DNA of 64,000 nt from Alphaproteobacteria bacterium (GCA_021775995.1 JAJFGS010000013.1:310001-374000), one strand, 5' to 3'. Shown: positions 1-9,191, counted from the stretch's first letter. The notes: generated by a model from the letters alone, not told the origin. Program-made: numbers and translations.

Positions 1-1036
1 GCGGAGTAAGTCTGTTCCCGTTTTCATTCTGAACAGATTTTTCTGTACTTGGAGCAACACCGTTCCCGTTCTTAGCAGGTTCTTCTGTTAGGTCTTCTAT
101 TGGACCTAGGTCTAGATCTAAACTATCTTGTTTTTCTTCAGCTACTGGTGATTCAACTTTTACTGACTCATTATCAGCAGAGGCTTGTGCCAATACGCCG
201 TCAGTATTTACATCCACATAACCATGAGGGGGAACACCTTGGAATAGCTTCCAATCAGTTTTGGCTTGTTCATTATAGCTTTGTGTCAGGCCAAAATCTC
301 CAGCTTTGATTTTAAGTTTCATGTCAGGATGCGTTTTATTATGTTTCTTAATCGCTTGTTGAATAAGGGATCTTTGATAGTCCGTTCCTGTTAACTCAAC
401 ACCTTGCTCAAGCATTGAGCTATCAAGGGCGGCTAAATCAACCATTTGTTTTGCTTGTAAAGGACCAAATCCTTCGCTAACGGAAGTTATGGTGTCTTTA
501 GTTACTTCAATAACGCTTACTGTTTGAAAACCTGCAACCCTGACTTTGCCAACAAAAGTAATAGCTTTCCCAGGAGCATAGTCTTTAGGAATTTTTGGAT
601 CTAATTCTTGCATTAATTTTTCTACATATTCAACACCTGCCGCTCCTTTTGGCGGTTCTAAATCATTTTGAAAAGCGAGATGAAGGGCTTTAAGAAAATC
701 GTCAAATATTTTATTTTCTTCATCGGTTGCTGTTGTATCTAGTTGTGCTTCGGCTGTAGATAATTGTGTTTTGGCAGCATCCTTTATTCTATTTTGTTTT
801 TCTTTTCGGGCATCTATAACACTTTGAATTGTCCGTTGTGAGGCAAGTTTTTTTGCAGCCTCTATGGCTTCAGCATCATTATTTAAATCTGTTATTTCTT
901 GTTTTTTTGCCGCTGTTTTTTGTTTTTCTGCTACTTCCATGTTTTTAGCATGATTGTGCATAAATTCAGGCTTTGTCTCACCATGGCGTTTAATGGTTGG
1001 TCCTTGTTGGTTTTGTTCTTGTTCGTTAGTAGCCAT
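1..1036 (-). CDS. Unrecognised protein, C-terminus cut by window edge
   Basis: The reading frame stays open from an ATG at 1036 to the left edge (at least 345 codons). AGAGGAC lies just upstream of the ATG as ribosome binding site. The N-terminal 100 residues are charged and Lys/Gln/Ala rich, probably helical or coiled coil (MATNEQEQNQQ..., then AEAIEAAKKLASQR). The middle is a mixed region with a beta-like stretch (AITFVGKVRVAGFQTVSVIEV). The visible end is acidic and Asn/Glu rich (DSLDLDLGPIEDL), typical of a disordered linker. There is no signal peptide or membrane segment. I recognise no family. It is probably cytoplasmic; the role is unknown. Confidence 0.75.
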   Translation of the reverse strand, partial: MATNEQEQNQQGPTIKRHGETKPEFMHNHAKNMEVAEKQKTAAKKQEITDLNNDAEAIEAAKKLASQRTIQSVIDARKEKQNRIKDAAKTQLSTAEAQLDTTATDEENKIFDDFLKALHLAFQNDLEPPKGAAGVEYVEKLMQELDPKIPKDYAPGKAITFVGKVRVAGFQTVSVIEVTKDTITSVSEGFGPLQAKQMVDLAALDSSMLEQGVELTGTDYQRSLIQQAIKKHNKTHPDMKLKIKAGDFGLTQSYNEQAKTDWKLFQGVPPHGYVDVNTDGVLAQASADNESVKVESPVAEEKQDSLDLDLGPIEDLTEEPAKNGNGVAPSTEKSVQNENGNRLTP

Positions 1037-1122
1037 TAGATTTGTCCTCTAGATTATCAAAATACATTTATTATGTTAAGGAAAACTACACAAAGTTAAT
1101 TAAAAATGCAAGCCTTTCTTTT

Positions 1123-3213
1123 CTAACCCGCTCTTAGCCTGGTTATCGCCTGATCTTGCTCAAAGAGGTAAAGGAGGGTTTTTAGGGCAATTCCCCTTGT
1201 AGATTCCAGTTTTTCGTCCTGATTTAGGATTAATTTGGTGTCATCACGGGCGGCAATGAGTAGGCCTCCGTGAGCCGCAATATCGGCTAATTTGAAGGTT
1301 GGCATGCCGCTTTGGCGGGTACCAAGGATTTCGCCACCGCCACGCAGTTCTAAATCTTTTTCCGCTATAATAAATCCATCTTCGGTTTCGCGCATAATGC
1401 GAAGGCGTTCTTTGGCGGTTTGCCCCAGATCTGCGGCATACACCAAGAAGCAAAATGATTTTGCTGCGCCACGCCCCACACGTCCACGCAATTGATGAAG
1501 TTGTGATAGACCAAAACGTTCTGCTTGTTCAATCACCATAATGTTCGCTTCGGGAACATTGACACCAACCTCAATAACGGTGGTGGCGACAAGAATTTTA
1601 ATATCACCACGGGCAAAGGCCCCCATGATTTCATCTTTTTCAGCGGCTTTTAAGCGTCCATGGATAAGCCCGACTTGTGCACCAAAACGCTCGCGTAAAA
1701 TATCGTAACGGGCTTCGGCGGCTTGAAGATCTAGCACTTCACTGTCTTCTACCAACGGACAAACCCAATAGGCACGCGCGCCTTTTTCAATTTGTCGTGC
1801 TATGGCATCAATCATTGTCTCAACTTTTTCCTTAGGAAGGAGGCGGGTATCAATAGGCTTTCTTCCTGGTGGCTTTTCATCAATACGGCTGACTTCCATA
1901 TCCCCATAGGCTGTCAGGGTAAGCGTGCGGGGAATAGGGGTTGCCGTCATCACCAAGACGTCCGTCCCTTTTGATTTTTGAGAGAGAGAAAGTCGTTGGT
2001 GTACGCCAAAGCGATGTTGTTCATCAATTACAGCTAAACCTAAATCTTTAAACTCAATAGTTTCTTGGAATAGGGCGTGTGTACCAATAACAACTTGGGC
2101 TTCACCGCTTTTGATTTCTTCTAAAATATTTTCACGTTCTTTGCCTTTGTTGCGCCCTGTGAGGGTGACGTAAGAAATACCGGCGGCATCAAGCCATTCG
2201 CCAAAGCTTGCTTCATGTTGACGGGCAAGAATTTCAGTCGGTGCCATAATGGCGGCTTGGGCACCACATTCAATGACATTCATCATGGCAATAGCCGCAA
2301 CAATTGTTTTACCACTGCCAACATCCCCTTGGATAAGGCGAAGCATACGAAGGGGGGCTTGCATGTCTTCATCAATATCGGCAATAGAGCGTTTTTGTGC
2401 GTCTGTTAAGTCAAACGGTAAGGTGTCTAAAATTTTTTGCCGTAACTTTCCATCAAATTTCCATGCGCGTCCGTTTTGTTTTTTCTGATGTAGGCGAACA
2501 AGGGCAAGAGAAAGTTGGTTGGCTAACAATTCATCATAAGCCAAGCGTTGTCGTACAGGGTGAGCAGGGGATAAGCCAGATTCATCTTCTGGATCATGAA
2601 GGATTTCCATCGCTTTATGCCAGTCGGGCCATTGGTTCTTTTTCTTATAAGCGGCATCTTGCCATTCATGAAGTTTGGGCAATGTTCCCAATGCGCCTTG
2701 TATTGCTTTACGAACAGCCTTGTTTGTTATACCAGCCGTTAAACCATAAACAGGCTCAATAGTTTCAATAGCGGCGCGATCTTCAGGGGCTCCAATCATG
2801 TCAGGGTGCACCATTTGCATTTGACCTTGATAATGTTCAATTTTACCACTCAATAAACATATTTCACCTATTGGTAGTTGTTTGGTAATCCAATCTTTGT
2901 TGGCGCTAAAGAAAATAATATCAATTGAGCCTGTACCATCTGTTGCGCTAATACGTGTTGGTAGACCACGTCGTGGCGCCAGAGAATGTTTTTCAATACG
3001 GACTTCGATGGTGGCAATTTTTCCATCTGGCGCATCTTTTAATTTTGGTGAAAAACGGCGATCAATGAAATCGATAGGCTTATGATGAAGGACATCAATG
3101 ACTTTGCCACCACCTACCAATTTTTCAAACAAAGGCGCAGTTTTTGGTCCAACACCCGGAAGGGTGGTGATAGCTCTGAATAACGGATCTAATTCAAATG
3201 GTCTATTGCTCAT
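1123..3213 (-). CDS. recG: ATP-dependent DNA helicase RecG
   Basis: Branch-migrating helicase that remodels stalled replication forks and Holliday junctions. From the ATG at 3213 the protein is 696 residues, the usual family length. The N-terminal half holds the wedge/OB region. Walker A GDVGSGKT is at 296-303, followed by the motif DEQHRFG, TATPIPRTL and the C-terminal QLRGRVGRG. The frame could be extended to a TTG at 3258, but that start lies inside a palindromic repeat; AGTAGGA precedes the 3213 ATG, so I chose it. It is divergent from sdhE-mfd, an arrangement common in alphaproteobacteria. Confidence 0.97.
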   Translation of the reverse strand: MSNRPFELDPLFRAITTLPGVGPKTAPLFEKLVGGGKVIDVLHHKPIDFIDRRFSPKLKDAPDGKIATIEVRIEKHSLAPRRGLPTRISATDGTGSIDIIFFSANKDWITKQLPIGEICLLSGKIEHYQGQMQMVHPDMIGAPEDRAAIETIEPVYGLTAGITNKAVRKAIQGALGTLPKLHEWQDAAYKKKNQWPDWHKAMEILHDPEDESGLSPAHPVRQRLAYDELLANQLSLALVRLHQKKQNGRAWKFDGKLRQKILDTLPFDLTDAQKRSIADIDEDMQAPLRMLRLIQGDVGSGKTIVAAIAMMNVIECGAQAAIMAPTEILARQHEASFGEWLDAAGISYVTLTGRNKGKERENILEEIKSGEAQVVIGTHALFQETIEFKDLGLAVIDEQHRFGVHQRLSLSQKSKGTDVLVMTATPIPRTLTLTAYGDMEVSRIDEKPPGRKPIDTRLLPKEKVETMIDAIARQIEKGARAYWVCPLVEDSEVLDLQAAEARYDILRERFGAQVGLIHGRLKAAEKDEIMGAFARGDIKILVATTVIEVGVNVPEANIMVIEQAERFGLSQLHQLRGRVGRGAAKSFCFLVYAADLGQTAKERLRIMRETEDGFIIAEKDLELRGGGEILGTRQSGMPTFKLADIAAHGGLLIAARDDTKLILNQDEKLESTRGIALKTLLYLFEQDQAITRLRAG

Positions 3214-3224
3214 TTTCCTACTCT

Positions 3225-3310
3225 CGTCATTGCGAAGGAGCGTTAGCGACTGCGGCAATCCATTTTAGCATTATAGATTTCTGGATTGCTTCGCTACGCT
3301 CGCAATGACG
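3225..3310. repeat. Dispersed inverted repeat between recG and sdhE
   Basis: Two arms (3225-3262 and 3282-3310) are imperfect reverse complements, each bounded by CGTCATTGCGA outside and GGCAATCCA / TGGATTGC inside. The same arm ends recur at 10379-10408 and 10551-10588, so this is a dispersed element rather than a terminator. It fills almost the whole recG-sdhE gap and lies 12 bases from the recG start. Confidence 0.8.
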
Positions 3311-3346
3311 TTTGCTTATCATCTTTAATTCATATAAAACAACGTT

Positions 3347-3646
3347 ATGATTGTAGAAAGCTTAGAAAAGAAGCGCAAGAGATTGATTTTTCGTTCATGG
3401 CATCGTGGAATGAAGGAAATGGACCAGATTATGGGATCTTTTGCCAATGATTATGTCCCTAACTTTAGCGAAGCAGAGCTTGACCAATATGAAGAAGTGC
3501 TTCAAAACTCTGACCCAGAGCTTTATGACTGGATTTGTAGACGGGTGGAACCGCCAGCCAATAAACGTTCTGATTTGTTAGAAAAGTTATTAAGTTACGA
3601 TTATGCCACAAAACGCAGCACAGGAAGCGACGAAGCCAATTTGTAA
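3347..3646 (+). CDS. sdhE: Succinate dehydrogenase assembly factor 2 (SdhE)
   Basis: A 99-residue protein of the SdhE/Sdh5 (DUF339) family, which promotes covalent flavinylation of the succinate dehydrogenase flavoprotein subunit. The diagnostic RGxxE motif is present near residue 20 (HRGMKEMDQIMGSF), followed by the conserved acidic helix region (FSEAELDQYEEVL) and LYDWI. The last 44 bases overlap the start of mfd in another frame, which suggests co-transcription and translational coupling. No sdh genes lie in the window, as is common for this alphaproteobacterial gene order. Confidence 0.9.
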   Translation: MIVESLEKKRKRLIFRSWHRGMKEMDQIMGSFANDYVPNFSEAELDQYEEVLQNSDPELYDWICRRVEPPANKRSDLLEKLLSYDYATKRSTGSDEANL

Positions 3647-6600
3647 TTCTGGCTCTGATAGTCAAAGAGCGACATTGTTTGGTGCGCCCGAAGGACAAGA
3701 TGCTCGTGTTTTAGCGGATAAAGCGCGTGAGTTGGCCAAATCTCAGCAAATTTTGACTCATATTGCCTTGGATGACGGGCGGGCAGAGACGTTAAAAGAC
3801 CTGTTGGCATTTTTTGCCCCTGATGTGGAGATCATCGATTTTCCTGCTTGGGATTGCCTGCCTTATGATCGTGTTTCACCCAGCAATGATATTGTATCGC
3901 GCCGTGTTAGTGCGTTGACGGAATTATTGATATGGCAACAGGATGATAAGTTTTTGCCGCGTATTCTGATTACAACTATTAATGCAGCCTTACAAAAAGT
4001 AACGCCGCAAGACGTTCTCAAGAATGCCAGCTTAATTGCCTCGCATGGCGGAAGCTTGGATATTGAAGAGCTTCAACAATTTTTAGGAACAAATGGTTAT
4101 ATGCGGACGGATACCGTGAGGGAGTCCGGTGAGTTTGCTATTCGTGGTGGTATCGTTGATGTATTTCCACCTGCTTATGAAAATCCTGTGCGGATTGATT
4201 TGTTTGGTGATGAGATTGAGAGCATTAGAAGCTTTGATGCGATGACACAACGTACGCTTGAGAAGCTTGATAAGTTTACGTTAAAGCCTGCTACAGAGTT
4301 TTTTCTGGATGATAATTCTGTCTCTCGTTTTCGTAAAAATTATCGTGAAGCATTTGGGACGGTGCGCGAGGATGACCCGCTTTATGCCGCCATATCAGAA
4401 GGGCGTCGTTATAATGGAATGGATCATTGGTTGCCATTTTTCTTTGAAAACCCAATGGTCAGCTTGTTTGACTATGTTCCCAATACAAATATCACCCTAG
4501 ATTTACAAATTGAGGCGGCGACGCAAGAACGCCTTAACCAAATTAAGGATTTCTTCGAAGCACGTAAGACGCTTGAAAAAGCTAATGCGAGTGTTAAAAA
4601 AAGCAAGAAGGCCAAAGATAATAAAAGTGATGTTTCGTTGAGTGGTGCTGTTTATCATCCATTACCTGTCGACAGCTTATATATAAGCAATGCTGATTTT
4701 TTAAATTCAGCAGTTCAGCTTTCTCAGTTTAAAGCACCTGACGATACCTCTCTTGATGGTGGTGGTAAGAAGGGTCGTGATTTTGCCGATATCCGTGCCA
4801 TCCCTGATGCTAATGTAATGGACGAAGTACGTGCTTATATTGTGAAGGCGCAAGGTGAAGGTCATAAAGCCGTCATTGCCAGCTATAGTGAAGGTGCACG
4901 TGACCGTTTGAAAATCATGCTGAAAGAGGCAGGATTTGACCGTATTAAAAACTGTCATACGCAAGCCGATATTCAAAAGCTCAAAAATGATGAGCTTGGT
5001 ATTGCTATTCTTGCCCTCGAAAATGGTTTTGTTTCTCAAGAGCTTACAGTCATTAGTGAACAAGATATCTTAGGTGATCGTCTGGCACGTAAAACCAAGA
5101 ACCGTAAGAAGGCTGATAATTTTCTTACCGAGGTATCATCTTTAAATGTTGGTGATTTGGTTGTTCATGTGGATCACGGTGTTGGGCGGTTTGAAGGACT
5201 TGAAACGCTAGATGCTGGGGGCAGGCTCCATGACTGTCTGAAGATAGTTTATGCGGGTGATGATAAGCTGTTCGTCCCTGTCGAAAATATTGAAGTTCTC
5301 TCCCGTTTTGGGTCGGATGAGGGTTTCTCCCAACTCGACAAGCTGGGTGGTGCAGGTTGGCAAGCGCGTAAGGCACGGGTCAAAAAAGATTTGATGCGTA
5401 TTGCGGATCACCTCATGAAGATTGCAGCGGCGCGTGTGCTTCGTAAAGGAGAGAAGTTGACCGTTGACCCAGGTTTATATAATGAGTTTTCAGCACGTTT
5501 TCCGTATGCGGAAACTGAAGATCAATTACGTTCTATTAATTCTGTTATCGAAGATCTTAATGGAGATCATCCGATGGACCGTCTTGTTTGTGGTGATGTT
5601 GGTTTTGGTAAAACCGAGGTGGCGATGCGAGCGGCCTATGTCGCCGCCATGTCTGGGGTTCAGGTTGTGATTGCTGTGCCGACAACGTTGTTGGCGCGTC
5701 AGCATTATGCAGGCTTTGTGAAGCGGTTTGAAGGATTAGGACTTCGTGTTGGGCAATTATCACGCATGGTGAATGCAAAAGATACCGCGCTGACCAAAGC
5801 GGGGCTGGCAGATGGATCGGTTCATATCGTAATTGGAACGCATGCAATCTTCGCCAAAGATGTTAAGTTTGCCCACTTAGGCCTTGTTATTGTTGATGAA
5901 GAGCAACGTTTTGGTGTGAAGCAAAAAGAACGTCTCAAGGAACTCAAAACTGATGTTCATATCTTAACTCTGACAGCAACCCCCATTCCACGCACGCTTC
6001 AAATGTCACTGACAGGGGTGAAGGAAATGAGCCTGATTACCACGCCGCCAGTCGATAGGCTGGCTATTCGGACATTTGCTTTGCCGTATGACCCGATGGT
6101 GATACGTGAAGCCTTGATGCGGGAGCATTATCGTGGTGGGCAGAGTTTTTATGTTGTTCCACGTATTAAAGACCTCAAAGTTATTGAAGATCAATTGAAA
6201 GAGCTTGTCCCTGAACTTAAAAGTGTGACAGCGAATGGGCAGATGACGCCGACAGACTTAGAAAACCGTATGAGCGCCTTTTATGATGGTCAGTATGATA
6301 TCTTATTGGCAACCAACATCATTGAGAGTGGCTTGGATATCCCTACCGCCAATACAATGATTGTGCATCGTGCCGATATGTTTGGTCTGGCGCAGTTGTA
6401 CCAAATTAGAGGCCGCATTGGTCGATCCAAGGTTAGGGCCTATGCGTATTTGACGCATGACCCTAAAAAGACCCTCACACCACAAGGACAGAAACGCTTA
6501 GAAGTCATTGAAACACTTGATACTTTGGGCGCTGGCTTTCAACTTGCTTCACATGACATGGATATTCGCGGCGCGGGTAACTTGTTGGGTGAAGAACAGT

Positions 6601-7157
6601 CAGGTCATATCCGTGAAGTAGGGGTTGAGCTGTATCAAGAGATGCTGGAAGAGGCGGTTGCCATGGCCAAAGCTGGCATTGATATAGACGCAAATGATAT
6701 CGCTGCCGATAAATGGTCACCGCAAATTAATATGGGGACTTCTGTATTAATTCCAGAAACTTACGTTGAAGACTTAAGTGTTCGTATGAGCCTTTATCGT
6801 CGTCTTGCTGACCTTGAAGAGCGTCAAGAAATTGAAGGATTTGCTGCCGAGTTGATTGATCGTTTTGGCGATGTACCAGAGGAGGTTGAAAACTTACTCG
6901 ATATTGTGGCGATTAAACAACTGTGCCGTAAGGCGAGCATTGATAAAGTGGATGCAGGACCAAAAGGGGCGGTTATTGGGTTCTATCAAAATACTGCCAA
7001 AAACCCCGCCAAAATTATGAGATGGATAGAGTCCAAACGTGGCTCCGTCAAAATTCGTGCGAAAGACCAGAAAATTGTCGCCGTTCGTCATTGGGATACG
7101 CCTGCGGAGCGGGTGAAGGGTGTTCAAAGTCTTATAAAAGAGCTTGCCACTCTTTAA
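3603..7157 (+). CDS. mfd: Transcription-repair coupling factor Mfd
   Basis: Translocase of 1184 residues that displaces stalled RNA polymerase and recruits UvrA. It has an N-terminal UvrB-like module, a CarD-like RNA-polymerase-interaction domain from about residue 515 (LNVGDLVVHVDHGVGRFEG), Walker A GDVGFGKTEVA near 663, DEEQRFG, TATPIPRTL, RGRIGRS, and a C-terminal TRCF domain. A Lys-rich insert (VKKSKKAKDNKSD) near residue 330 makes it slightly longer than the usual 1150. The start at 3603 overlaps sdhE; about 26 residues precede the first conserved segment (LFGAPEGQDARVLA), as expected. Confidence 0.97.
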   Translation: MPQNAAQEATKPICNSGSDSQRATLFGAPEGQDARVLADKARELAKSQQILTHIALDDGRAETLKDLLAFFAPDVEIIDFPAWDCLPYDRVSPSNDIVSRRVSALTELLIWQQDDKFLPRILITTINAALQKVTPQDVLKNASLIASHGGSLDIEELQQFLGTNGYMRTDTVRESGEFAIRGGIVDVFPPAYENPVRIDLFGDEIESIRSFDAMTQRTLEKLDKFTLKPATEFFLDDNSVSRFRKNYREAFGTVREDDPLYAAISEGRRYNGMDHWLPFFFENPMVSLFDYVPNTNITLDLQIEAATQERLNQIKDFFEARKTLEKANASVKKSKKAKDNKSDVSLSGAVYHPLPVDSLYISNADFLNSAVQLSQFKAPDDTSLDGGGKKGRDFADIRAIPDANVMDEVRAYIVKAQGEGHKAVIASYSEGARDRLKIMLKEAGFDRIKNCHTQADIQKLKNDELGIAILALENGFVSQELTVISEQDILGDRLARKTKNRKKADNFLTEVSSLNVGDLVVHVDHGVGRFEGLETLDAGGRLHDCLKIVYAGDDKLFVPVENIEVLSRFGSDEGFSQLDKLGGAGWQARKARVKKDLMRIADHLMKIAAARVLRKGEKLTVDPGLYNEFSARFPYAETEDQLRSINSVIEDLNGDHPMDRLVCGDVGFGKTEVAMRAAYVAAMSGVQVVIAVPTTLLARQHYAGFVKRFEGLGLRVGQLSRMVNAKDTALTKAGLADGSVHIVIGTHAIFAKDVKFAHLGLVIVDEEQRFGVKQKERLKELKTDVHILTLTATPIPRTLQMSLTGVKEMSLITTPPVDRLAIRTFALPYDPMVIREALMREHYRGGQSFYVVPRIKDLKVIEDQLKELVPELKSVTANGQMTPTDLENRMSAFYDGQYDILLATNIIESGLDIPTANTMIVHRADMFGLAQLYQIRGRIGRSKVRAYAYLTHDPKKTLTPQGQKRLEVIETLDTLGAGFQLASHDMDIRGAGNLLGEEQSGHIREVGVELYQEMLEEAVAMAKAGIDIDANDIAADKWSPQINMGTSVLIPETYVEDLSVRMSLYRRLADLEERQEIEGFAAELIDRFGDVPEEVENLLDIVAIKQLCRKASIDKVDAGPKGAVIGFYQNTAKNPAKIMRWIESKRGSVKIRAKDQKIVAVRHWDTPAERVKGVQSLIKELATL

Positions 7158-7421
7158 TTTCACCATGTCGGCAAGCCGAAGGGCGAGATGAAGGAAATTT
7201 CCGCCCTGTAACTTGCTGATTTTATTTGTAAATTAGAGTTACTCTTTTTGCTCGCTGGAAATTAGGGAGGGGGGGTATCTAGCCGCTTTGCTTTGCCTTC
7301 TGACTTTTTGTTGCGGCATTCGTCAGGTAGCGCTTTGCGATGTCTCCCACAAAGCCGTGCCGCTATTTTTTAAGTGCGGACAGTAATATTAATATAACAG
7401 AAATTTGGATTATAACAAAGG
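7158..7421. other. Intergenic region left of the IS element
   Basis: No reading frame that I can support. A weak inverted repeat near 7181-7207 (GGGCG...CGCCC with a GGAAATTTCC core) may end mfd transcription but has no strong T-run. The remainder contains a G-run (7265-7272) and no recognised motif. The IS target copy lies at its right border. Confidence 0.5.
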
Positions 7422-7429
7422 AATATTGT

Positions 7430-7453
7430 CCTAATTATATACTTGACTGCACA
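7430..7453 (+). repeat. Left terminal inverted repeat of the IS1595 element
   Basis: Begins CCTAATTATATA and ends ACTGCACA; it matches the reverse complement of 9251-9274 with two mismatches (positions 13 and 16 of the repeat). Confidence 0.9.
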
Positions 7454-7470
7454 GGATAACTATTTACAGT
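7443..7470 (+). promoter_or_regulatory. Candidate sigma-70 promoter at the IS left end
   Basis: TTGACT at 7443-7448 and TACAGT at 7465-7470 with a 16-base spacer. The -35 lies inside the terminal repeat, so transposase binding to the end could occlude its own promoter. It would drive the 71-residue ORF and the transposase. Confidence 0.5.
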
Positions 7471-7491
7471 AGTGATTATAAGGAGCTAACC

Positions 7492-7707
7492 ATGAAAAAA
7501 GAAGCCCATACAGCATACATTATTGAGAAGTTTTCCATTCAAATAACGGAGGATCACAAAGCACTTTTATCTTTATTTTCTCCTTCCGAAGATCGTTTTG
7601 ATTTCGTTTTAAATCCCGAGAATCCCAATCATAAACAAGAGAACATTCTTGAGGCTCTAGTTGAAGGATTGTCTCTCGCGAACTCACAACTTGTAAAAAA
7701 GAATTAA
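7492..7707 (+). CDS. Small IS passenger protein, unknown
   Basis: A 71-residue protein (MKKEAHTAYIIEKFSIQI...) with a good AAGGAG site 7 bases upstream. It ends two bases before the transposase ATG, so the two genes are translationally coupled and clearly one unit. It is predicted soluble with alternating beta and helix (FDFVLNPENP, then ILEALVEGLSLANSQL) and no membrane segment. I recognise no family. Position suggests an accessory or regulatory protein of the element, but that is inference. Confidence 0.7.
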   Translation: MKKEAHTAYIIEKFSIQITEDHKALLSLFSPSEDRFDFVLNPENPNHKQENILEALVEGLSLANSQLVKKN

Positions 7708-7709
7708 CC

Positions 7710-8675
7710 ATGAACCTCACAAATAAAATATATAATAACGAAACTGCCGCCCGTAAGCACTTAGAAGCTATACGTTGGGCTGACGGTGTTACTTGCCCTC
7801 ATTGTGGTGGAATTGATAAAATCAAAACCACTGTTATGAAGAACAAGCCTAGCAAAAAGAACCCCAAACCTAAAGCGGTTAAGGGTTACTATCATTGTGG
7901 TGACTGTCGCAAGCGTTTCACTGTCCGTACTGGTACGATTTATGAACGCTCACACATTCCCCTACATAAATGGGTTTTGGCTACGCAGATTATTTGCTCC
8001 TCAAAAAAAGGAATGTCTGCTCACCAGTTACACCGCATGATTGGTGTTACTTATAAATCAGCTTGGTTTATGGCTCACCGTATTCGTGAGTCAATGATTG
8101 ATGTAAACCCTGACCCTATGGGTGGCAAAGGTAAACACGTTCAAGCCGATGAAACGTATATTGGTAAGAAGAAAAACCCTCCTACCGAACGCACTGACGG
8201 TAAGCCCTTCCTTAAGTCAGGTAAAGCCGCCGCTAAAATGTCCGTTGTATCACTTGTTAGTGAAGGCAAAGCCCGCACGTTTCATGTTGACCGCGCTGAC
8301 GCTCGTACCATTCGTAATATTTTAGTTACCAATGTTAGCCGTGATACTGATTTACATACTGACGAAAGCCGTCTTTACACCAAAGTTGGTGAAGAATACG
8401 CCCGTCATAAAACTGTTAATCACTCTAAAGGTGAATATGTCCGCAATGGTGTTACAACAAACCATGTTGAGAATTACTTCTCTGTTTTCAAACGCGGTAT
8501 GAAAGGTGTCTACCAGCATTGCTCTGAAAAGCATTTAGGTCGTTACCTTGTTGAGTTCGATTTTCGTTATAACCGCCGTGACATTGACGATTTCTCACGG
8601 GCTATAGAAGCCATTAAGGGAGCAGAGGGTAAACGTCTGCAATATAATCCGCTTAGTAGACAAAAAGTCGCGTAA
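7710..8675 (+). CDS. IS1595-family (ISXO2-like) transposase
   Basis: A 321-residue transposase. An N-terminal zinc ribbon is formed by C29-x2-C32 and C63-x2-C66 (CPHC, CGDC), followed by a helical DNA-binding segment (KGMSAHQLHRMIGVTYKSAW). The DDE-type core has D147 (ADETYIG), D218 (HTDESRLY) and the family-typical N251 with E254 (NHVEN), followed by FKRGMKGVY. The length is normal and the frame intact. It has no independent ribosome binding site and depends on coupling to the upstream 71-residue ORF. Confidence 0.95.
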   Translation: MNLTNKIYNNETAARKHLEAIRWADGVTCPHCGGIDKIKTTVMKNKPSKKNPKPKAVKGYYHCGDCRKRFTVRTGTIYERSHIPLHKWVLATQIICSSKKGMSAHQLHRMIGVTYKSAWFMAHRIRESMIDVNPDPMGGKGKHVQADETYIGKKKNPPTERTDGKPFLKSGKAAAKMSVVSLVSEGKARTFHVDRADARTIRNILVTNVSRDTDLHTDESRLYTKVGEEYARHKTVNHSKGEYVRNGVTTNHVENYFSVFKRGMKGVYQHCSEKHLGRYLVEFDFRYNRRDIDDFSRAIEAIKGAEGKRLQYNPLSRQKVA

Positions 8676-8784
8676 ATACAAACCTGTCAGAGAATTCTTT
8701 AAAAATTAATTTTTAATGTGGATAACCAATTTAGCGACTCCTCGCACATACTGGATACGCGTATAATGCAAGATGGTAAAAGAC

Positions 8785-8824
8785 AGCGACGAAGTATTCG
8801 ACCACTTCACGTCACTGCCTTTTT
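8785..8824 (+). terminator. Probable terminator after the transposase
   Basis: An imperfect hairpin AGCGACGAAGT (8785-8795) / ACTTCACGTCACT (8804-8816), followed by GCC and five T at 8820-8824. It is located about 110 bases after the transposase stop. Confidence 0.5.
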
Positions 8825-8851
8825 GTTATCAACTCTTATATAGGAGCCAAT

Positions 8852-8887
8852 ATGGTAATTCTTATTGTGGTGGTTATCCCACCATAG
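8852..8887 (+). CDS. Eleven-residue Ile/Val-rich leader peptide
   Basis: ATG at 8852 with an ideal AGGAG site six bases upstream; it encodes MVILIVVVIPP and stops at TAG 8885-8887. Eight of eleven residues are Val, Ile or Leu. The ORF overlaps a hairpin and sits 26 bases before a strong intrinsic terminator, the layout of amino-acid attenuator leaders of ilv operons. No structural gene follows on this strand within the IS. A very short hydrophobic toxin peptide is the alternative. Confidence 0.5.
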   Translation: MVILIVVVIPP

Positions 8888-8944
8888 CCCGTTAGGGCTT
8901 AATAATGTTAAAGCAGGCCGTACATTGTTACGGTCTGTTTTTTT
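8868..8944 (+). promoter_or_regulatory. Attenuator-like RNA: three hairpins ending in a terminator
   Basis: Three successive stems: TGGTGG 8868-8873 / CCACCA 8879-8884 inside the leader ORF; AGCCC 8886-8890 / GGGCT 8895-8899 with a GTTA loop at the stop codon; and CAGGCCGTA 8914-8922 / TACGGTCTG 8929-8937 followed by seven T (8938-8944). The last is a textbook intrinsic terminator. A TATAAT at 8763-8768 could start the transcript but has no good -35. Confidence 0.6.
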
Positions 8945-9086
8945 ATATTTTGGGAGATTGTTTAATAATTTTCATGTTTCCCTTTGTCATTGTCGAATCA
9001 ATATTGCCCCTTTTGCGGCAAGAATCAAAGAAAAATTGACACCAAAAGCACAATAAATGTGTATTAATCCCCGCTATCCACAGGGT

Positions 9087-9191
9087 CTACTTGTCCTTAT
9101 CTTCTTCTTTTTTCTCGTCTTTTATGGGTTTTGGAGGAGTTTTCAACATTCTCTCTAAAACCTCATCTCTTTTCTTTTCATCTTCAGTCAT
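9087..9191 (-). CDS. Small charged protein inside the IS right end
   Basis: A 34-residue ORF starting ATG at 9191 and stopping at TAG 9087-9089. It is almost entirely charged (begins MTEDEKKRDEV, ends in a Lys/Glu/Asp run) with a central LKTPPKP motif. Short proteins with a TPPKP/H-type motif are widespread as uncharacterised genes, from memory; I know no function. The ribosome binding site is weak (AGAG). It may be a passenger of the element. Confidence 0.45.
   Translation of the reverse strand: MTEDEKKRDEVLERMLKTPPKPIKDEKKEEDKDK

Noticed and set aside
100-309. 69-residue plus-strand frame at the left edge
   Set aside because: Lies antisense to the long minus-strand gene that runs off the window.
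3214-3258. Upstream extension of RecG to a TTG
   Set aside because: The extra 15 codons come from a dispersed repeat; the ATG at 3213 has its own ribosome binding site.
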